Counted from the first letter of the stretch, positions 23,728-37,500 are shown. The stretch: DNA of 64,000 bases from Lanius collurio (GCA_020086605.1 JACBWW010000084.1:1043235-1107234), one strand, 5' to 3'. Numbers and translations are program-made. Notes: generated by a model not told the origin, from the sequence alone.

Positions 23728-24398
23728 CTAGGAAGGAGGTGGGAAACAAGCTCAAGCACAGGGTCATGTGCATGAGGGTGTTCAGGTCAGGGTGATTCCA
23801 GCACCAAAATCCTCCTTCCCTGCACCCCTCTGAGCTGAGGGTGCAGACACTCCTGAAACCCCAGTCCCCGTCCACCTGTATGGGAGACAGGCTGGATGGG
23901 TCCATGTGGAGGTGGGCATTTAAGGTTTCTCCTTCCTCCCAAAATTGCTTTTTATTGTCCTTGTTTATTGGCATCTCTCCAGGGATCTTGGAAAGGCTTG
24001 CACATAAAACCTGGGGCACAGCTGAGGGTGACCTGCACCAAAAACCTCCCATCGATTCCTCAGGCAAAGGTGAGGCACCAGTGAGAGAACCCAGCCCACC
24101 CTACTGGGGTTGGCAGCTCCTTTGGCCATCCCTGGGAACAGCACAGGGGCCAGGGAGGCGTGGGAATAGCAGGGTGACCATTACTGGGGGGGGGACCTGG
24201 GGCTTCCCCAATGGGCACCTAGGAAGTGAGGAACCCTTATGGAACACGGAAGGGCCAGGACCCCTCTGCCTTCTGATTTAGGTCACCCTTTGGTGCAAGA
24301 GGAGAATAAACCCCCTCTCTGTGCTGGGATAGCACCAGGGCTACAGACCCCAGGCAAGGGGAGGCCGGGCCCTGCTGGGGCTGAGCAGAGTCGGGTAC
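23728..24398 (-). other. PKP1: PKP1 intron 5
   Basis: Intron of 671 bp, donor GTACCC, acceptor CTTCCTAG. Nothing else recognised. Confidence 0.9.
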
Positions 24399-24606
24399 CT
24401 GTGAGCTGTTTCTGAATTTCAGTGTTCCCCGTCCTGCGGAGGAGGCTCACGCACTCCCTGATCCCGTTCTGCCGCCGGGTTTCGATCTTGTTGGTGGGGT
24501 TCTTGAACACCAGGTTCCGGAGGGCTCCGGCTGCTGCCCGCTGCACGTTCTGGTTCTGGCTGCGGAGCAGCTCCACCAGCTTGGCAATGCCCCCCAGCCG
24601 ATAGAC
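24399..24606 (-). CDS. PKP1: PKP1 coding exon 5 (residues 292-360, first base of 361), ARM repeats
   Basis: The acceptor GGCCAG is followed by VYRLGGIAKLVELLRSQNQN, then VQRAAAGALRNLVFKNPTNK, IETRRQNGIRECVSLLRRTG and NTEIQKQLTG. LVELLRS..N..VQ.AAAGALRNLV is a textbook ARM repeat, with its third helix ALRNLV. The exon ends ACAG before the donor GTACCC, phase 1, and is 208 nt (69 codons + 1). The single N at 24660 lies 54 bp outside the exon, in intron 4, so it does not affect the protein. Confidence 0.95.
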
Positions 24607-25933
24607 CTGGCCAGGAGAGACACGGGACAGACACGGGACATGAGCATGGAGCACCGGGANGAAGGCAAATCCCAGCAGCTGAGCTCTCCAAACCTGAGCG
24701 TTCCTGCTGGGGGAAGTGCTCTGCACCGGCCGCGATCCCACCCCGAGCCCATCCGGGCACGAACACCCCCTCGGCTGAGGTTTGCTCTCAATGCACAATG
24801 AATGAGCAGCTCTCAGGAGGGAAGGAAAACAAGCGTGTGTTGGGATGAGTCACCGAACGGCTCTGGCACATCCTTCTGGGAAGGACGGGACAGCCCAGAG
24901 CTCCGAGAGGGTTTGCAACGGTAACAAAGGGTGTGGCCACCCCTCAGCTGGGAACGTGGGCTGGGCACCTGCACTCATCCAGGCACAGCCAGGGCACAGC
25001 CCCACACCGGGCCAGCACTTCCAGCTCCACTGTTGTGCCAGGACAGGGAAAGCCACCTCTAAAGGCGTCTCAATAAATCCAGGGTGGGGATAAACTTTGG
25101 TGACATCCTTGGTGCAGCAGATCCACCCTTCAGGCTGCCTCCTTGCTGCATGTTGGCAAAGGAATTGAGGAGTAAGAGCATCAGAAGAATAACCTGTGCT
25201 GTAAGAAGGGCTTCTCTGGGATCAAGTATCACAGGATCACAGGATCACAGAGGAGTTTGAGTGGGAAGGGACCTTAAAACTCATCTTGTCCCACCCCCTG
25301 CATGGCAGGGACACCTTCCACTAGCCCAGGTTGCTCCAAGCCCCATCCAACCTGGCCTTGGACACTTCCAGGATGGGGCAGCCACTACTATAGATGTGCA
25401 AAATCATCTTTGTACATCATATTTAATTAACCATTGCCTCAGGTGGCTGAAATAGTCTGGAAAAGGGCTGTGAAAAAGGCTGGCAATGGGCTGCAGAGTC
25501 ACTGAGAAATGCCCCACAAAGCTCACAGTGGGGCTTAAGGCAGCTTTGTCTGGCTCTGACTCTGCAGCTCTGAGATAGTGAAAGTGTGATGTGGAACTGG
25601 GTGCAGTGGCCCCCAGGAGAGGACAGTGGATGGCAGCTTCCACACTGCCACACCCCATCACTCTGTGCCACAGCAGCTCGGGGTGACAACAGGAACAGTC
25701 TCTCTGTTACCCAGAAAATATTCAGGAGCTAAATCCTGACCAAGTGCTGTTGTGAGAAAGTGGCCAATAATAGCTGAAAAATCTACTTAATTAGTACTTG
25801 AGCCTACTAATGAGGTATAAAGCACCCTCATGAAAACCAAGGGAACCATGGATCCTTGGCACTTAGAAAAACCACTCCCACCCCTGTCTTGTGCCACCAG
25901 GTGTGACAGCAGAGCACTGGAGGAGGCTCTCAC
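24607..25933 (-). other. PKP1: PKP1 intron 4, with one undetermined base
   Basis: Intron of 1.33 kb, donor GTGAGA, acceptor GGCCAG. It includes a CR1 fragment at 25228-25386 and the single N of the window at 24660. Confidence 0.9.
25228..25386 (-). mobile_element. CR1 LINE 3'-end fragment in intron 4
   Basis: ATCACAGGATCACAGGATCA followed by GAAGGGACCTTAAAACTC, GCAGGGACACCTTCC and CCATCCAACCTGGCC, a minus-orientation CR1 3' end. The terminal 8-bp unit is repeated two to three times, as CR1 ends often are. Confidence 0.9.
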
Positions 25934-26078
25934 CTCTTGCTTGGCAGACTCGTCCTGGAAGCAGGTGTGCTGCAGGTAGTAAGCCCCCATGGCCTGGTAC
26001 TTGTCATCAGAGGAGCACAGGAGCTGGATGGCCTTCTGGATGGTCATGGTGCCAGCATCAATCTCGTCACCACAGATC
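25934..26078 (-). CDS. PKP1: PKP1 coding exon 4 (residues 243-291), start of the ARM domain
   Basis: After the acceptor GACACAG one base completes Lys243, then the frame reads ICGDEIDAGTMTIQKAIQLL. Next come SSDDKYQAMGAYYLQHTCFQ and DESAKQE. Mammalian PKP1 has nearly the same DEKYQAIGAYYIQHTCFQDESAKQQ, the first ARM repeat. The donor is GAG followed by GTGAGA, phase 0. The exon is 145 nt (1 + 48 codons). Confidence 0.95.
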
Positions 26079-29000
26079 CTGTGTCAAAGAGAAACACGGA
26101 ACAGGGTGAGTGCTCAGCCAAAACAGCTGTGTCAGGACTGAGAGGAATCAATGATAAAATACAAACTATTATCACATTGCCACATGGAGCACATAGTGCA
26201 CTTCTACTGGATTTCTCTCTGTCTCAAAAAAAGAGATGGTAAAAGATGGAAAAGACACAGTGAAGAGCACTAAGGGTAATAAATTCCAGATCCAGTCTAT
26301 TCACAAGCAAAGGAGACAGAAAATGAAAGCGGGGTTGGGGTGGTGATGTCTGATCATGTCCAAAGAGAAAGTTTAATGAACAGAGACCCAGATCACTGTT
26401 CCCCAAATAAAGGAGTGAATGGACAGGAGTGAAACCATCTGCCAGATCATGAGGACAAGGCAACATAGGCAGGTGATTTTCCCACAGCGTGGGATCCTTT
26501 GATGTGAGAGGTGGTGGAAGCAGAAATGTGAGAGCAGTTGATGGTCTCGGGAAGCTCAAGCAGATCCCGCAGGAAAAGGCCTGTCTGGAGTGATGGGATG
26601 GACAAATAGGCAGTTTATGAAATGCTAATAATAGCTCTGAGACATCCTGCTCCCAGGGGATGTTCACACTGGCTGTCTCCAAGCTCTTATAAAAGCTGAC
26701 CACTGTCATCATCCCTGTTAGAAGTGAAGAATGTGCCTGCAACTCCAGAGGAAGGATACGAATTTGTCTGGCTTGGGGCAGGACTGGAACCTCAGGAGAA
26801 ATACAAATATCTGAATGTTTTTCCACTTGTTTAGAAACATGAAGGTTCAGCTCTTTTCAGCTTGTTCATATTCAGTACCATCTGTGATGTTTTAACCACA
26901 TAAAATTAGAAAAGAGTCTAAACTTTCAGACTGATGAAGGGGTCTGAACTGCAAAGCTTGTCTGTGCTTCCAGTTATAGAAATTAATGTAATTGGAAGTT
27001 CCTGTCTCCTGCAGAGGCTGCATGGGGATCTCAGCTCATGGCAGTGGTGGCTGCATTAATTTGCAAAGTCCAGGACTGAGAGTCAAACCCAAACTCCTGT
27101 TTGGTTTTATTGTCAGCAGTGATGGGATACAAATGGGAAAGGCTTCATCAGCAGTGGAATCCAAAAGTGTGAGGGCTTTCCCAGGTCATGGCTGTGCCTG
27201 GCTGATGTTATTCCCTGGGACTGACAAGGAGTTTTACCTGGAGATCAGGAAATCAATCCCTGATTGAACCACATCTATTTATACACATTTTTGCTACATG
27301 TCACACCAGGGAGTGACTTTGTAGAGGGACTGCTCATCTTCAGACAATGCAACAGACCCACAGCATAGTGATTTTTAATAAGTTCTTTAAATGAACCCAC
27401 TACATTTGAAGTGTTAAATATCACCACAGGACAGCAGCACTTCCAGGCATGGGATGGACAGAGTTGCTTTGACTGTGCCAAAGAAATGTAAAGAATAAAG
27501 GTCTGGAAAGGACACTTGGTCACCACCAGCAGCACTAACAGTGACATAAAACATTTATCCTTATGAATCCAAGGGAACCCTTCCACACAGCACAGAGCAG
27601 TGAATAATTTGCACAATTCCATAGGGAATTTCACACAAAAGGCAGCATGAACGACTCTGGTCTCCACTGCCCTCACTGGCATAAAGTTACACCCAGTCTG
27701 CTCCACTCATTCAAGTACCTGTGGAGTCAGTGGAGAGAAATCAGTGCTTCCAAAAACCACCTTGCCTTTTGCATCTTGGACATTTTTCCTAGGAAAGGAA
27801 GCCCTGCCCTCTGGAGACACTTCTGCCTCTCTTGGTATGCAGGAATGAGAGACAACAGTCTGGGGCTGGACCTTAAGCATTCCATGTCTAAGGCTGGGTG
27901 AACCTCATTCCACTTTTACTTCCACACTGCAATAAAACATCACTTCCTCATAAGACTTTTCATCAGTTTGAACCTCTATCAAAACCTGGCACCAGGGAAC
28001 TTCCATTATACTTGCAACAAGGAGACACAAAACTGGAAAGACAAAGTACACTAGAAATTATGGAGCCCCAGAAACCCTTGGGTTGGATCCAGGATGTTAT
28101 TTTCTCTCAGGTTTTTTCATGCTCCTAAGACACAATTGAGCTGAGACCTGATGGATCCTGCACCAGGGAGGGGCTTCTCCTTTGGGAACTGGGACCTGGA
28201 CTGGCAGTGTGGGGAGAGAGGCAGATTGCTAAAAATACCAGGTGAGTGGCCATAGTGATTTCTTTTTCTTTATAATTATTAAATCAGATGCACTTTTTCT
28301 GAGACAGAAGGATGTCCACTTGGTACAGCTGCTCAAGGAAGGCAATTTTCTTCACATCCACTCCAAAGAGGGCCAAAGCCTCCTTCAGCTGGGAAAAACT
28401 GGGGATGCAGGTGTAGTTCTGTAGTTCCTCTAAGAGGAGGAAGGTTCCCTTTTCCCTCCTGTCTCCTCAGCAGAAGTTCCCAGGCTCAGCCTCACTGCCC
28501 AGGAAGCAGCAGGGATTTCTCCTACCTGAGAATAAAATCACCCTGGCAAAACCCATCAAAGAGGAGATGGTTCCTCAGCCAGTCAGGGATATTCCTGACC
28601 AGATCCACACTGTGGGAACAACAACCAGCTTCAAGACAAACTCTTGGGCTGAGCCATCTCCAGCCTGGGCAATGTGCCTGGCAGGAAGAGCTCCAGAGGC
28701 TGCTGCTCCACAGGAAAGCAGCAGAGTAGGAAGAGACCTCAGCTAGAAATGATTCAATGAAGACAAAGAAGATCAGATTCTGCAGTGGAAGGGAAACAAA
28801 CACTGAAGATCAGTATCAGAAAAAGGCAAATTCCCTCAAGTTTCATGAGCAGATTGTTTTGTGTTAATTCCCATCTAAGTTTCTGTCCTGCTTGTTAGGG
28901 GTACAAGTCCCAAGAGAGGAGGGAGAGAGAGAACTCTTAACAAATTCTATTGTTCCTTAATTAAATTAGAGCAGAGACTCTCAAAACGGTGTTCAGCACA

Positions 29001-32000
29001 TCCCAGCATTTCATCCCAAATAAAAACAAACCAAAATGAAGGTGCCTTTCATTGTACTCACTTCTGCTTTCACTGCATGGCTTAGCCCTGAAGAATTAAT
29101 GTTTTGATATTGATCACGTTTAATTATCCCAAAAGACAAGAGATAGATCAGAAAACACCCTCGGTACCTTCCCTGACTATTTCAGTAACTTCTGTCCTCT
29201 CTGCCTGCAGTACCTCCAGGGAAGCTGATCTCAGGAGGGAATGGCTGTAGGGGACACTGTCCCTGAGCTTCAGCCACAGCACAGAGACTGCTGCAGCTCA
29301 GGGCCAGGGCAGTGTCACCAGAGCCACATGTGACACTGAGAAATCCCAAAGGCTTGCCCCAGTCTTTACTGCCCCCTCCACAGCTACCAACTGAGACATC
29401 CAAGACCTCTCTGAGAGCAACTCCGAGATGTTAAGGATTCCCAGGTGCTTGGAGAGGCACTCCCACATGGTCTCTGATGAGGTGTTTCAGTCTCTTTCTC
29501 CACACACAGGGATCTCCAAAGGGAAGAGCACCCACGTCTCCCAATGGGGCCAAAGGTAAGTGTGGGTTTGCAGGTGGCCATTAAAGGCTCCTGATCCAGA
29601 CCAGCAAACTCTCAGCCCGGGACCATCTGCAGACACCAAGCTCCCCATTCTGTGCTCCCCAAGGAGAACAGCCCCAGTCCTTTTCCAGGGGTGGGATGAG
29701 TCTGGGCTCTCAGTCATGCCTCCAGCTCAGCCATCTGGGGTTCCCTGAGGTGAGCAAGAGGTGTTGGCTTTGTTAGGGGGCAACTCAGGGACCTGTCACC
29801 GAATTCAGCCCTGGTGGCCACTGGGCACCTCAGCTGAGAGAGAGGCATCCCCTGAAGTGGTATGACCAGCTCAGGCCACGGCAGGGCCACAGTCACCACG
29901 GCCACCACCTTGTCCAGCCCTGTCTGTCCCATGTGGCACCTGAAGCACAAAGTACAACAGCTCTAAGCAGAACTAACACAATGTCAGTCCTTGGTGGACA
30001 CAGCTTTCTTGTACCTCAGGTTCCAGTGGGAGGGACACAGAACTCCAAATTTCACAGGAGAATTAAACATCCCATTGTTTGTTACTGCTTCTCATTATTG
30101 TTCCCTGATGACCAAGCAGGATGTAGAAACTTTTATCCTGAGTGGCCATAAATAACACCAGTAGCATCAATAACACTGCAACATTAATTTAGCCAAAAGC
30201 TGCCTGCTCAGGGTGCTACCCTGTCAGCTGGAGCATGCTGCAAGTGCCACCCAGCAGAGGAAATGGTTAAAAATGGGCAAATATGGGTGGTCTCCACCAG
30301 CTGCTGGAATCACTGGTGCTGTAGCTTCCAGGGTGAAATGCTGCAGCTCTGAGGGATGTCACAAGAGATCAGGAAGGAGAAAGGTTCTGTGGAGTCCTGG
30401 ACACCAAGAAGGTTCCTCCAGCTCTACCAGACTCCAGAGAGCAGCATTTTGGCAAAACATGAGCACTGTTTATTGAGAGCAGCCTTTGGGCAGGAGCCAC
30501 TGGGACAACTCTGAATGCCTGAGCTCAGGCACCAAAGGTGCTGAGCATGGAAATGTTAATCCAGATATGACATAATGATTACCAAGGCTCAAGTCCCTGA
30601 TTGGTTTCAGAGAAGTATGTCTGGAATCCCAGAATCACTGAGGTTGGAAAAGATCTCTGAGACCATCAGCTCCACCTGTGGATCCTGACCTTGTCACCCA
30701 GCCCAGAGCACTCAGTGCCACATCCAGGTGTTCCTTGGGCACCTCTAGGGATGGGGACTCCACCACCCCCTGGGCAGCCCTTTCCAATGTTTAACAATCC
30801 CTTCTGTGAAGGAATTCTTCATGGAAGAACTGGAAGGGACGTGAGAAGGTCCCTCTCTGCTCACTGAGACATGCTCATGAAACTACACATGGAGTTTTCA
30901 ATAGTGTTCAACCTCCTGATCTGGCAAACAGTGCAGAACTCAGATTTCATCACCACAACCAACAGCATGGGGTGAGTAAACCCCTGTGTCATGATTTAGT
31001 TTATCAGAGAATCACAGAATGGCTTTTCCTGACAAACAGTTCAGTGTTACACTGCTCATCAGGCAGCTGGAGGAAAGGGGCTTTGGTCAGAGTTGCTGCT
31101 GTAAGAGGGAGGACTCTGAGGGATATCAGTTATCAGAGGCAACTCTTCCCTGCCTCACACAGCCAAAGCCAGTTCAATAAATGGCAGCAATGACATGATC
31201 AAGAAGAGTTGCAAAAATTAAATAACTTTGTCACCAAATGCAGAGGGACTGCTCAGCACAGACAGCTTGACAGTTCTGGCACACTCAGAATTTTGGTACC
31301 TGCACACCACTTTCACTGCCTGAGAACACCCAGTGACCCACTTTTCCCCTCACACCATCTGGGGAGATCAGATCCACAGCAGAGGATGCCCGAGAAGCAC
31401 CGCTCCTGAGCCAGGACTGGTACTGTCTGTGGGCACTAGAGAGCTGTGTATCACAGACAGACCCAGTGGATCACAGGTCCCACTGCAATCCCTCTCACAG
31501 CAATGGAAATCACCCCATGAATCACCTCAGAAAGCATGGAAAGCACCCAGCTCTCCCCTGGCTCTTGCAGGCTGTTTGCAAACCTGCAGACAAGATATCC
31601 AGCACATCCCTAAACAGGAGATCTGCAGCACAAAAACTGAACACAGAATTCTCCATGTCACAAAGGCACAAACTCCATTTGGAGAACGACCAGAATGGAA
31701 GGACAGAGCCCCAAACTGGGAACTGGCAGCAGCTGTGACCCAGCTGAGCCCTGTCCCTGCATGTGGAGGTTAATAATGGGTTATGTACAAGCAAAGCTCT
31801 CCTTACCCAGCATCGGGGGAGCTAAGAGAAGATTGAGATCCCCAGGTGGAGAATCCTCCAGACACAACAGCCCTACACAGAAAGGAGAGCCCAGACTTGG
31901 TCCTGACCCACCTCTGAAGCCCCTCCCCAACAAAAGCACACTGAGAGCAAGGCAAGACACTTCTGAGGGCTGAGAGTCATCCAAAAGAGTCATTTTTCCA

Positions 32001-34125
32001 AAGAGGACAACTCCTTTGTAAATCTCCAAAGCTTTAAGGACAGCTACTGTCAACCTTCTCCCCTCTGAGCAGAACTCCTGTACCAGGTGCCCCCTGCACC
32101 AGTCCAGCTCTGCAGAGCTTCAGGCAGAACAGGGGCTGTGCCACAGCCACATCAGATTCACCCAGGGGAAACAGCCCCAGCTGAGACCTCAACTCGAAGC
32201 CCAGCTTGGAGCCCGACGTTTCCACAGCAGAACCAGTTCTGCCAGATGAGCCGTGCCCCAAGCCAGCAGTGTGTAAATGGAGCCACTCCCTAACCAAAGG
32301 CAGCCAGAGCTGGAGAGGATCCCTCTCACAACAGCAGTTCTCCTCTCAGAAAATGGCATCATTCTTCAAGTGACCTCTCCAAAGCCACGACTAAAGCCCT
32401 GACCGTGGCTTTGGCCAGAGCCTGCCAGGACTAACAGCCCCAAAGCTGTGTCCTCCCCAGGAGAAGGGCATTCTGCCATGCCTCCCACTACACTTTTCTG
32501 CTCTTCAGTCAGAAACTCCCTACAACAAGTCACTTCCAGTTTGTGTAATGTCTCTGGTTCCTGTTCCAGAGGATTTACAGAGCTGCTGACAGCAGCAAGC
32601 CAAGGCCACCAGTGCTCTGGACTGGCCAGGGCTAATTTGGTGTGTGTCAAACATGGAGTAACTGGGCTCATGGGCAGCCAAGGGTTCATGGTAACATTCT
32701 AATGGGGCACTGACGTTTCTTGGCATCCACGCTCTGGGACACACCCTCCTGCACAAACCTAAAGGAGGGAGGCTTAGCCAGCATAACCTGGGACATTCAG
32801 ATGTGGAAAGGGCATGGTTTGGCTCACACTGCTGACAGGGAAGGGGATTTTCTCAGTATCTCCACCATTCCTTAGGGAAATAGCTCAGCAGTTCAGGCCT
32901 TTGGTGGGAGTTGTGACAAAGTCTATGAGCCCTGGTAAACAGTCTGACAATTATCCTGCAGTGTGAAATTTCTCCTTGGGATCAGAGACCACCAGGAATG
33001 AGTTTGGGATCTTTTAGGGTTTGTGTTACAAAATTCCCCCTCCATCAGGGAGTTGTGAGAGCTTGTGGGCTGGTGCAGAGCAAGTCCTGTGTGATGGTGA
33101 TGCAGCAGGGAAAGTGCAGCAGCCCTGGGGACTCTTTGTAGAAGCTGCAGCCCCTCCTTCTCCAGCTTTCACTGCAATGTTCTGCAGTTCAAAACATGCA
33201 AACTATGGTCTTCCAAGACTTCCACAACTATGATTTGTGTAGACCAAGTCTCTCCCAAGATTGCAGCAGAACATGGCTGGTGCTTCAGAGCTGGAGGCAG
33301 CTTTCAGTCCCCACCCCTGTACCACCACCCAAAGGAGGTCACCATCAGTGGGAGCTCTGCTGCACTCACAGGTACATCCTTGGGAGGCTCTGAGCTCACT
33401 GCTGTGTTTTACACGGCCTGTGCTTGTAGGCAACATCTGCAAGAAGGGACCTGATGCTCAAACATGATGGACCATCCTCCACCCTTACATATTCCTGCCC
33501 TTAATGGGACTAGATGCTCTGGACAGGAAGGAATTGAACACCTTCCACTGGCTTCTCTTTCCTATTAGTCAAATTATTCCAACTAGGATTTTTATTTCAA
33601 TTTATGAATCTGTTTTTTTCTGGAACCCAAATCAGACCTTTTGGGCAAACGGAGAAGGGGCTGGGTGGAGAGAAGAGAGGGAAACACCACTGCTCAGCAG
33701 GCTCTCAGCTCTGCTCTGAGTCAGACCCTCAGGAACTGACTCCTTCCAAGACAGGTTTTCTTTGGGTATGTTTTCTGCCAGACTGAAGCAGCAGAACAGC
33801 CAGGAGAGACACCCTGACTGCACACCAGGCCTTCTGCTCCTCACCTCCCCACCCTCATATCACTGTGGGTTGATGCCACCACAGACACTGAGGAACTGTG
33901 TTGCCCAACATCACAGAGCAGAGATATCTGCACAGAGTCAGTCCTGCCAGCTCCCCTCCACAGCCCAGGAACTGAAACAAAGCCCTTAAGAGTAACTCTG
34001 ACCCACTTTGCTGCAGGATGCACTGCTAAGGGCTCTCCAGCGCCTGTAAGGCAGCTCAGGTGCCTGGCTCTGGCGGACAGAGCTCCCCAGCACCATCCAC
34101 ACTCCCTCAGGGTCAGAACACTTAC
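26079..34125 (-). other. PKP1: PKP1 intron 3
   Basis: Intron of 8.0 kb, donor GTAAGT, acceptor GACACAG. Most is unique A/T-rich sequence. A CR1 lies at 30623-30820. A 200-codon open frame on the minus strand (26224-26826) has no recognisable domain and is not called as a gene. Confidence 0.9.
30623..30820 (-). mobile_element. CR1 LINE 3' end in intron 3
   Basis: GGAATCCCAGAATCACTGAG, GGTTGGAAAAGATCTCTGAG, ACCATCAGCTCCACC and GGGGACTCCACCACC: the classical CR1 3' end in minus orientation. Confidence 0.9.
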
Positions 34126-34550
34126 TTGGAGCTGGACTGGGCCTGTCCATAGACCCCGTCCTGCTTGCAGCTCATCATGGGCTGGGCATAGACCACATCG
34201 GGCTTGTTGCTGGAGGGGCAGGACAGGGCCCGCGCTGGCATTTTTTTACTGGTCCTGCTGGTTCCCTGCTGGGTGCTGCAGCTGCTGTAGATGCTCTGGC
34301 GGTTGAGGGTGGCCTTGTGCTCGGCCCGGCCGCCGCCGTGGGCCTTGCGCAGGGTGCCGCGGGGCGGCTCGCAGTACAGGTCGGGCTCGCTGCGGCTGCT
34401 CTTGATGTTCTGCACGAAGCAGTAGTCGCTGCCGGCGCGGGGGCTGCACAGCGGGGCCTTGCCGTGGGCCCGGCTGGCCCAGCCCTCCATCTGGCTGTAG
34501 GAGCTGTAGCGCCGGCTCTCCACGTCCCGCTTCAGCGTCCCGTTGTACAG
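34126..34550 (-). CDS. PKP1: PKP1 coding exon 3 (residues 102-242, two bases of codon 243), head domain
   Basis: This is the largest exon (425 nt) and encodes most of the serine- and arginine-rich head. It opens LYNGTLKRD after the acceptor TTTGCAG. It contains RRYSSYSQMEGW and the conserved SRSEPDLYCEPPRGTLRK, where the recalled human form is SRSEPDLYCDPRGTLRK, so there is one extra proline here. It ends QAQSSSK, with the Lys codon split by the donor AA|GTAAGT (phase 2). The middle is much richer in G+C and CpG than the surrounding introns, and the segment between RGTLRK and SKKMPARA is the part that differs most from mammals. Heads of plakophilins are known to be phosphorylated; specific sites cannot be assigned from sequence alone. 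Confidence 0.95.
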
Positions 34551-37500
34551 CTGCAAACGGCAAACACAGCTGTCAGGGCTGAGCTGCTGCCCGGCACCGC
34601 CAGGATGGCTCCTACTGCCTTCCTGGGCCTCTCGGGCATTTCCGCGCCCCAAATTTATGGGACCTTATCCACCCTGCAGCCCATACAAAGGAGCCAAACC
34701 CCACCTGGATATCAGGGATACTGAGGGATCAGGCTGTGGGATCCAGGAGCTTCACAGTAGAACTGAAAGCTCAAACATGACCTGGGCAATAGAGAAAGTG
34801 CTTTATTCCCAACACATGGGGTCTAACTCACCTTGTAGCACATCTCTCATCATCATGGAGCTTGATGCCCCATTCTGACCTTCCAGCAGTGCCTGAATTT
34901 ATTTTTAATTACCCTAATGCTCTTTTCTTCCCCTCCCATTTATTAGTTCCGTAGAAAGGGAGTAGAGGGAGTGAAAAATGAGTAAGAAGGGATTCTTGAA
35001 TCAAACTGTGCCAAGAAACAAGTGGAGACAATGAATATCTGCTTATGAGTTACAAGGCGTGTAGTATCTGCTCAGATAATGGGATGCTCTGGGAACAATG
35101 GGGAATGTGCAATAAAAACTGAGATGACTAAGACAGGAAGTAAAAAAGAAAAGATAAAAGACGGTAAAATAAACCATCTACAATTAGCAAAACAAAAAGA
35201 TGGCTTGAGCTGCCCTGCTGTCAGTTCAAAATGCCTTAACCACTTCACCAAAGTACTCCAGATTTGCATCAAGTTTGCCACACCAGAACTGAATTCAATC
35301 TTCTCCTGCAATGTTAAACCTTTGGGATGTCAGTGCTGGCTTGTGGGAGCCTGCAGGGTTATGTCCAAATGAGAGACAACTCACTCAGTGTGTACTCCAG
35401 AAAGGAAAATAATTTAAAACTGTTTTAGTGCTGTTTGGCCCGTGGTGCTGAGTTTGTGCTCTACATCCCCTCAGCAGTCTGGCAAGGAGATCTCCAAGTC
35501 ATACAGCAAACAGGGATAGAAAGAACTAAGGAATAAAACTGCTTGCCCCATGTCCCTTTGGTTGTCCTGGGAAAGCTCATCCATGGTCTCCTGCTGGATC
35601 AAAGTGGTTCTTTCTCATCCAACTCTAAGAGCTGGCACTTTGGGTGCTGATTTCCACAAAGGCCACCCAAAGGTCCCTTTGGCTGGGAGAGAAAAGTCAA
35701 CACTGGCTCCTAATCATTTCCTTGGAAGTGTGAAAAGCCTGTGCCTGGTGCAGTAGTTTACGTCACTAAAAAAAAATCTGTACTTCTTAACCTAGAAGTT
35801 AACTTCTTAACTCCATGACAGAGAAATGGGAATCACCTGCCAGCTCACCCTGAGTCCCTTGCCTTTGCCCTAACTCCATCCCAGCCCCAGCACCATCCTG
35901 CCTCCAACACTCTGCAGAATTATCATTATGTTAATTAATTAAGCCAAGTATTTCCATTAACAAAGTGATATTCAGGAATGCAGGGAATCCTCTCAGCTGT
36001 GTCCCAGAGAGCTGCAGAACGGCTGAAACCCTTCCCCCAAGGGGCTGCCGGGCAGCACCTGGGTGAGACCAAACCCAGCTCTGCTGATGCCCAGGTCACT
36101 GTTATTTGAGTAGTTTTCAGACTTTCAGGTGTGCACCTAGACAGGTGAATTGCTGCAAGGAGACAAAAGGGGAGCAGAGTCTCTCTGTGTCTTCTCCAGA
36201 GGACACAGAACAAACCTGAGTGGGGCAGGTTCAGAGTCTCCTGCAGAGCTCCCGAGGTTTGGAAGGACAGGTTGCAGGTGAAAAGAAGAGCCAGGGTGAG
36301 GCACATCAGAGTGGAATGTGCTGAGTCTCGGGGGCTCTCTGGCAGTGGGACAAGCCTTGTGCTGCCCAGGATAAAATCCAGGATGGCCACATACACAGGC
36401 TCTCTCCATCCCAGGTTTGCTTGGGATGCAGTGCACACTCAGCAACAGCAAAGTGACCTTCCATGAAGTCATGATCTATCTTATATGTCCTTCTGAGGTC
36501 ATATCATCCTCACTTTATTTTCCTGGGTTCAGAAATCCTGGGGACAGTGAGGGATGGACAGGGCTGCAGTGGGAAGGTGCAGTGGGGACTTTGTGCTCAG
36601 TGGAGCTGCTGGCAGTGGCTGCAGGACAGAAAGCAGCTTGTTAGATGTGAGCCCTGCTGGTTTTCTTTATGAGTCAGTTTAAGCTGGGATTATTGTGTAG
36701 GGCTGTCAGAAGCTTGGCAGAGCTGTGGAGCCCCTGGGCATCTGCTGAAACCGACTCAGGGAAGCCTGGAAGAGGAACTTGTTTATCTAAAGCTGGGGTT
36801 TGCTCTGCGATGCACTCACCGAGGGGAGGGGGGTGTGTGTCTCTGTTTACTGAGACAGAATCACTGGTTCTAGATTTCCTGCTGAGTTTTAGAGTGGCTG
36901 TAGCACTGTCCTCCTCCTTGGCAGCCCCGAGATGGGTGAAGCTGTTTGCAAAGACACCTTTCTGCAACACAGGAGCCCTGGGCTGCAAGTCCGAGCAGGT
37001 CCCGGCAGGGCGGGGGAGCCTTTTGCAAACTCATGGGAAAATCGTTCCCATGTGATGTGAAGCTCATTACCAAAGGCAGTCCACGACTTTTATTGCTGAT
37101 TCTACCAGATGCTTGGCTGAGCCCATTTTAATCTCTTTCAAGTGGCACGGACCTAATTGGTATCTCAGAATTCTTTTTTGCAGCAGGAGCCTGATCCAAG
37201 GGCTCCAGATCGATGAGGATTCTCCTGCCAGCTCCAGTGGATCTCAGACCTTGCCAAAGACTCTATGAATCCCTGCATGGCCAGGGCTGACCTGACCCCT
37301 TCCTGTTCCTGCCAAAGAGCCCTGTCTGTGACACAGAGCAGCTTCCCCACACTAAAACCTAAATCCCTGTGTTGGATGCTAGGTCAGGGACCATCACTTC
37401 TAGCACTGGAGCAAATGTGGCCAAGGGAATGGAACTCCCTGCAGCCACCAGTGAGATAGCATGCCCAGCAAGGAAGAAGGGAAGCACCCTGTGTCTGGAG

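Noticed and set aside
24419..24791. Two further minus-strand frames over exon 5, containing the undetermined residue
   Set aside because: They are shadow frames of PKP1 exon 5; only the frame with LVELLRSQNQN matches the protein and its splice sites.
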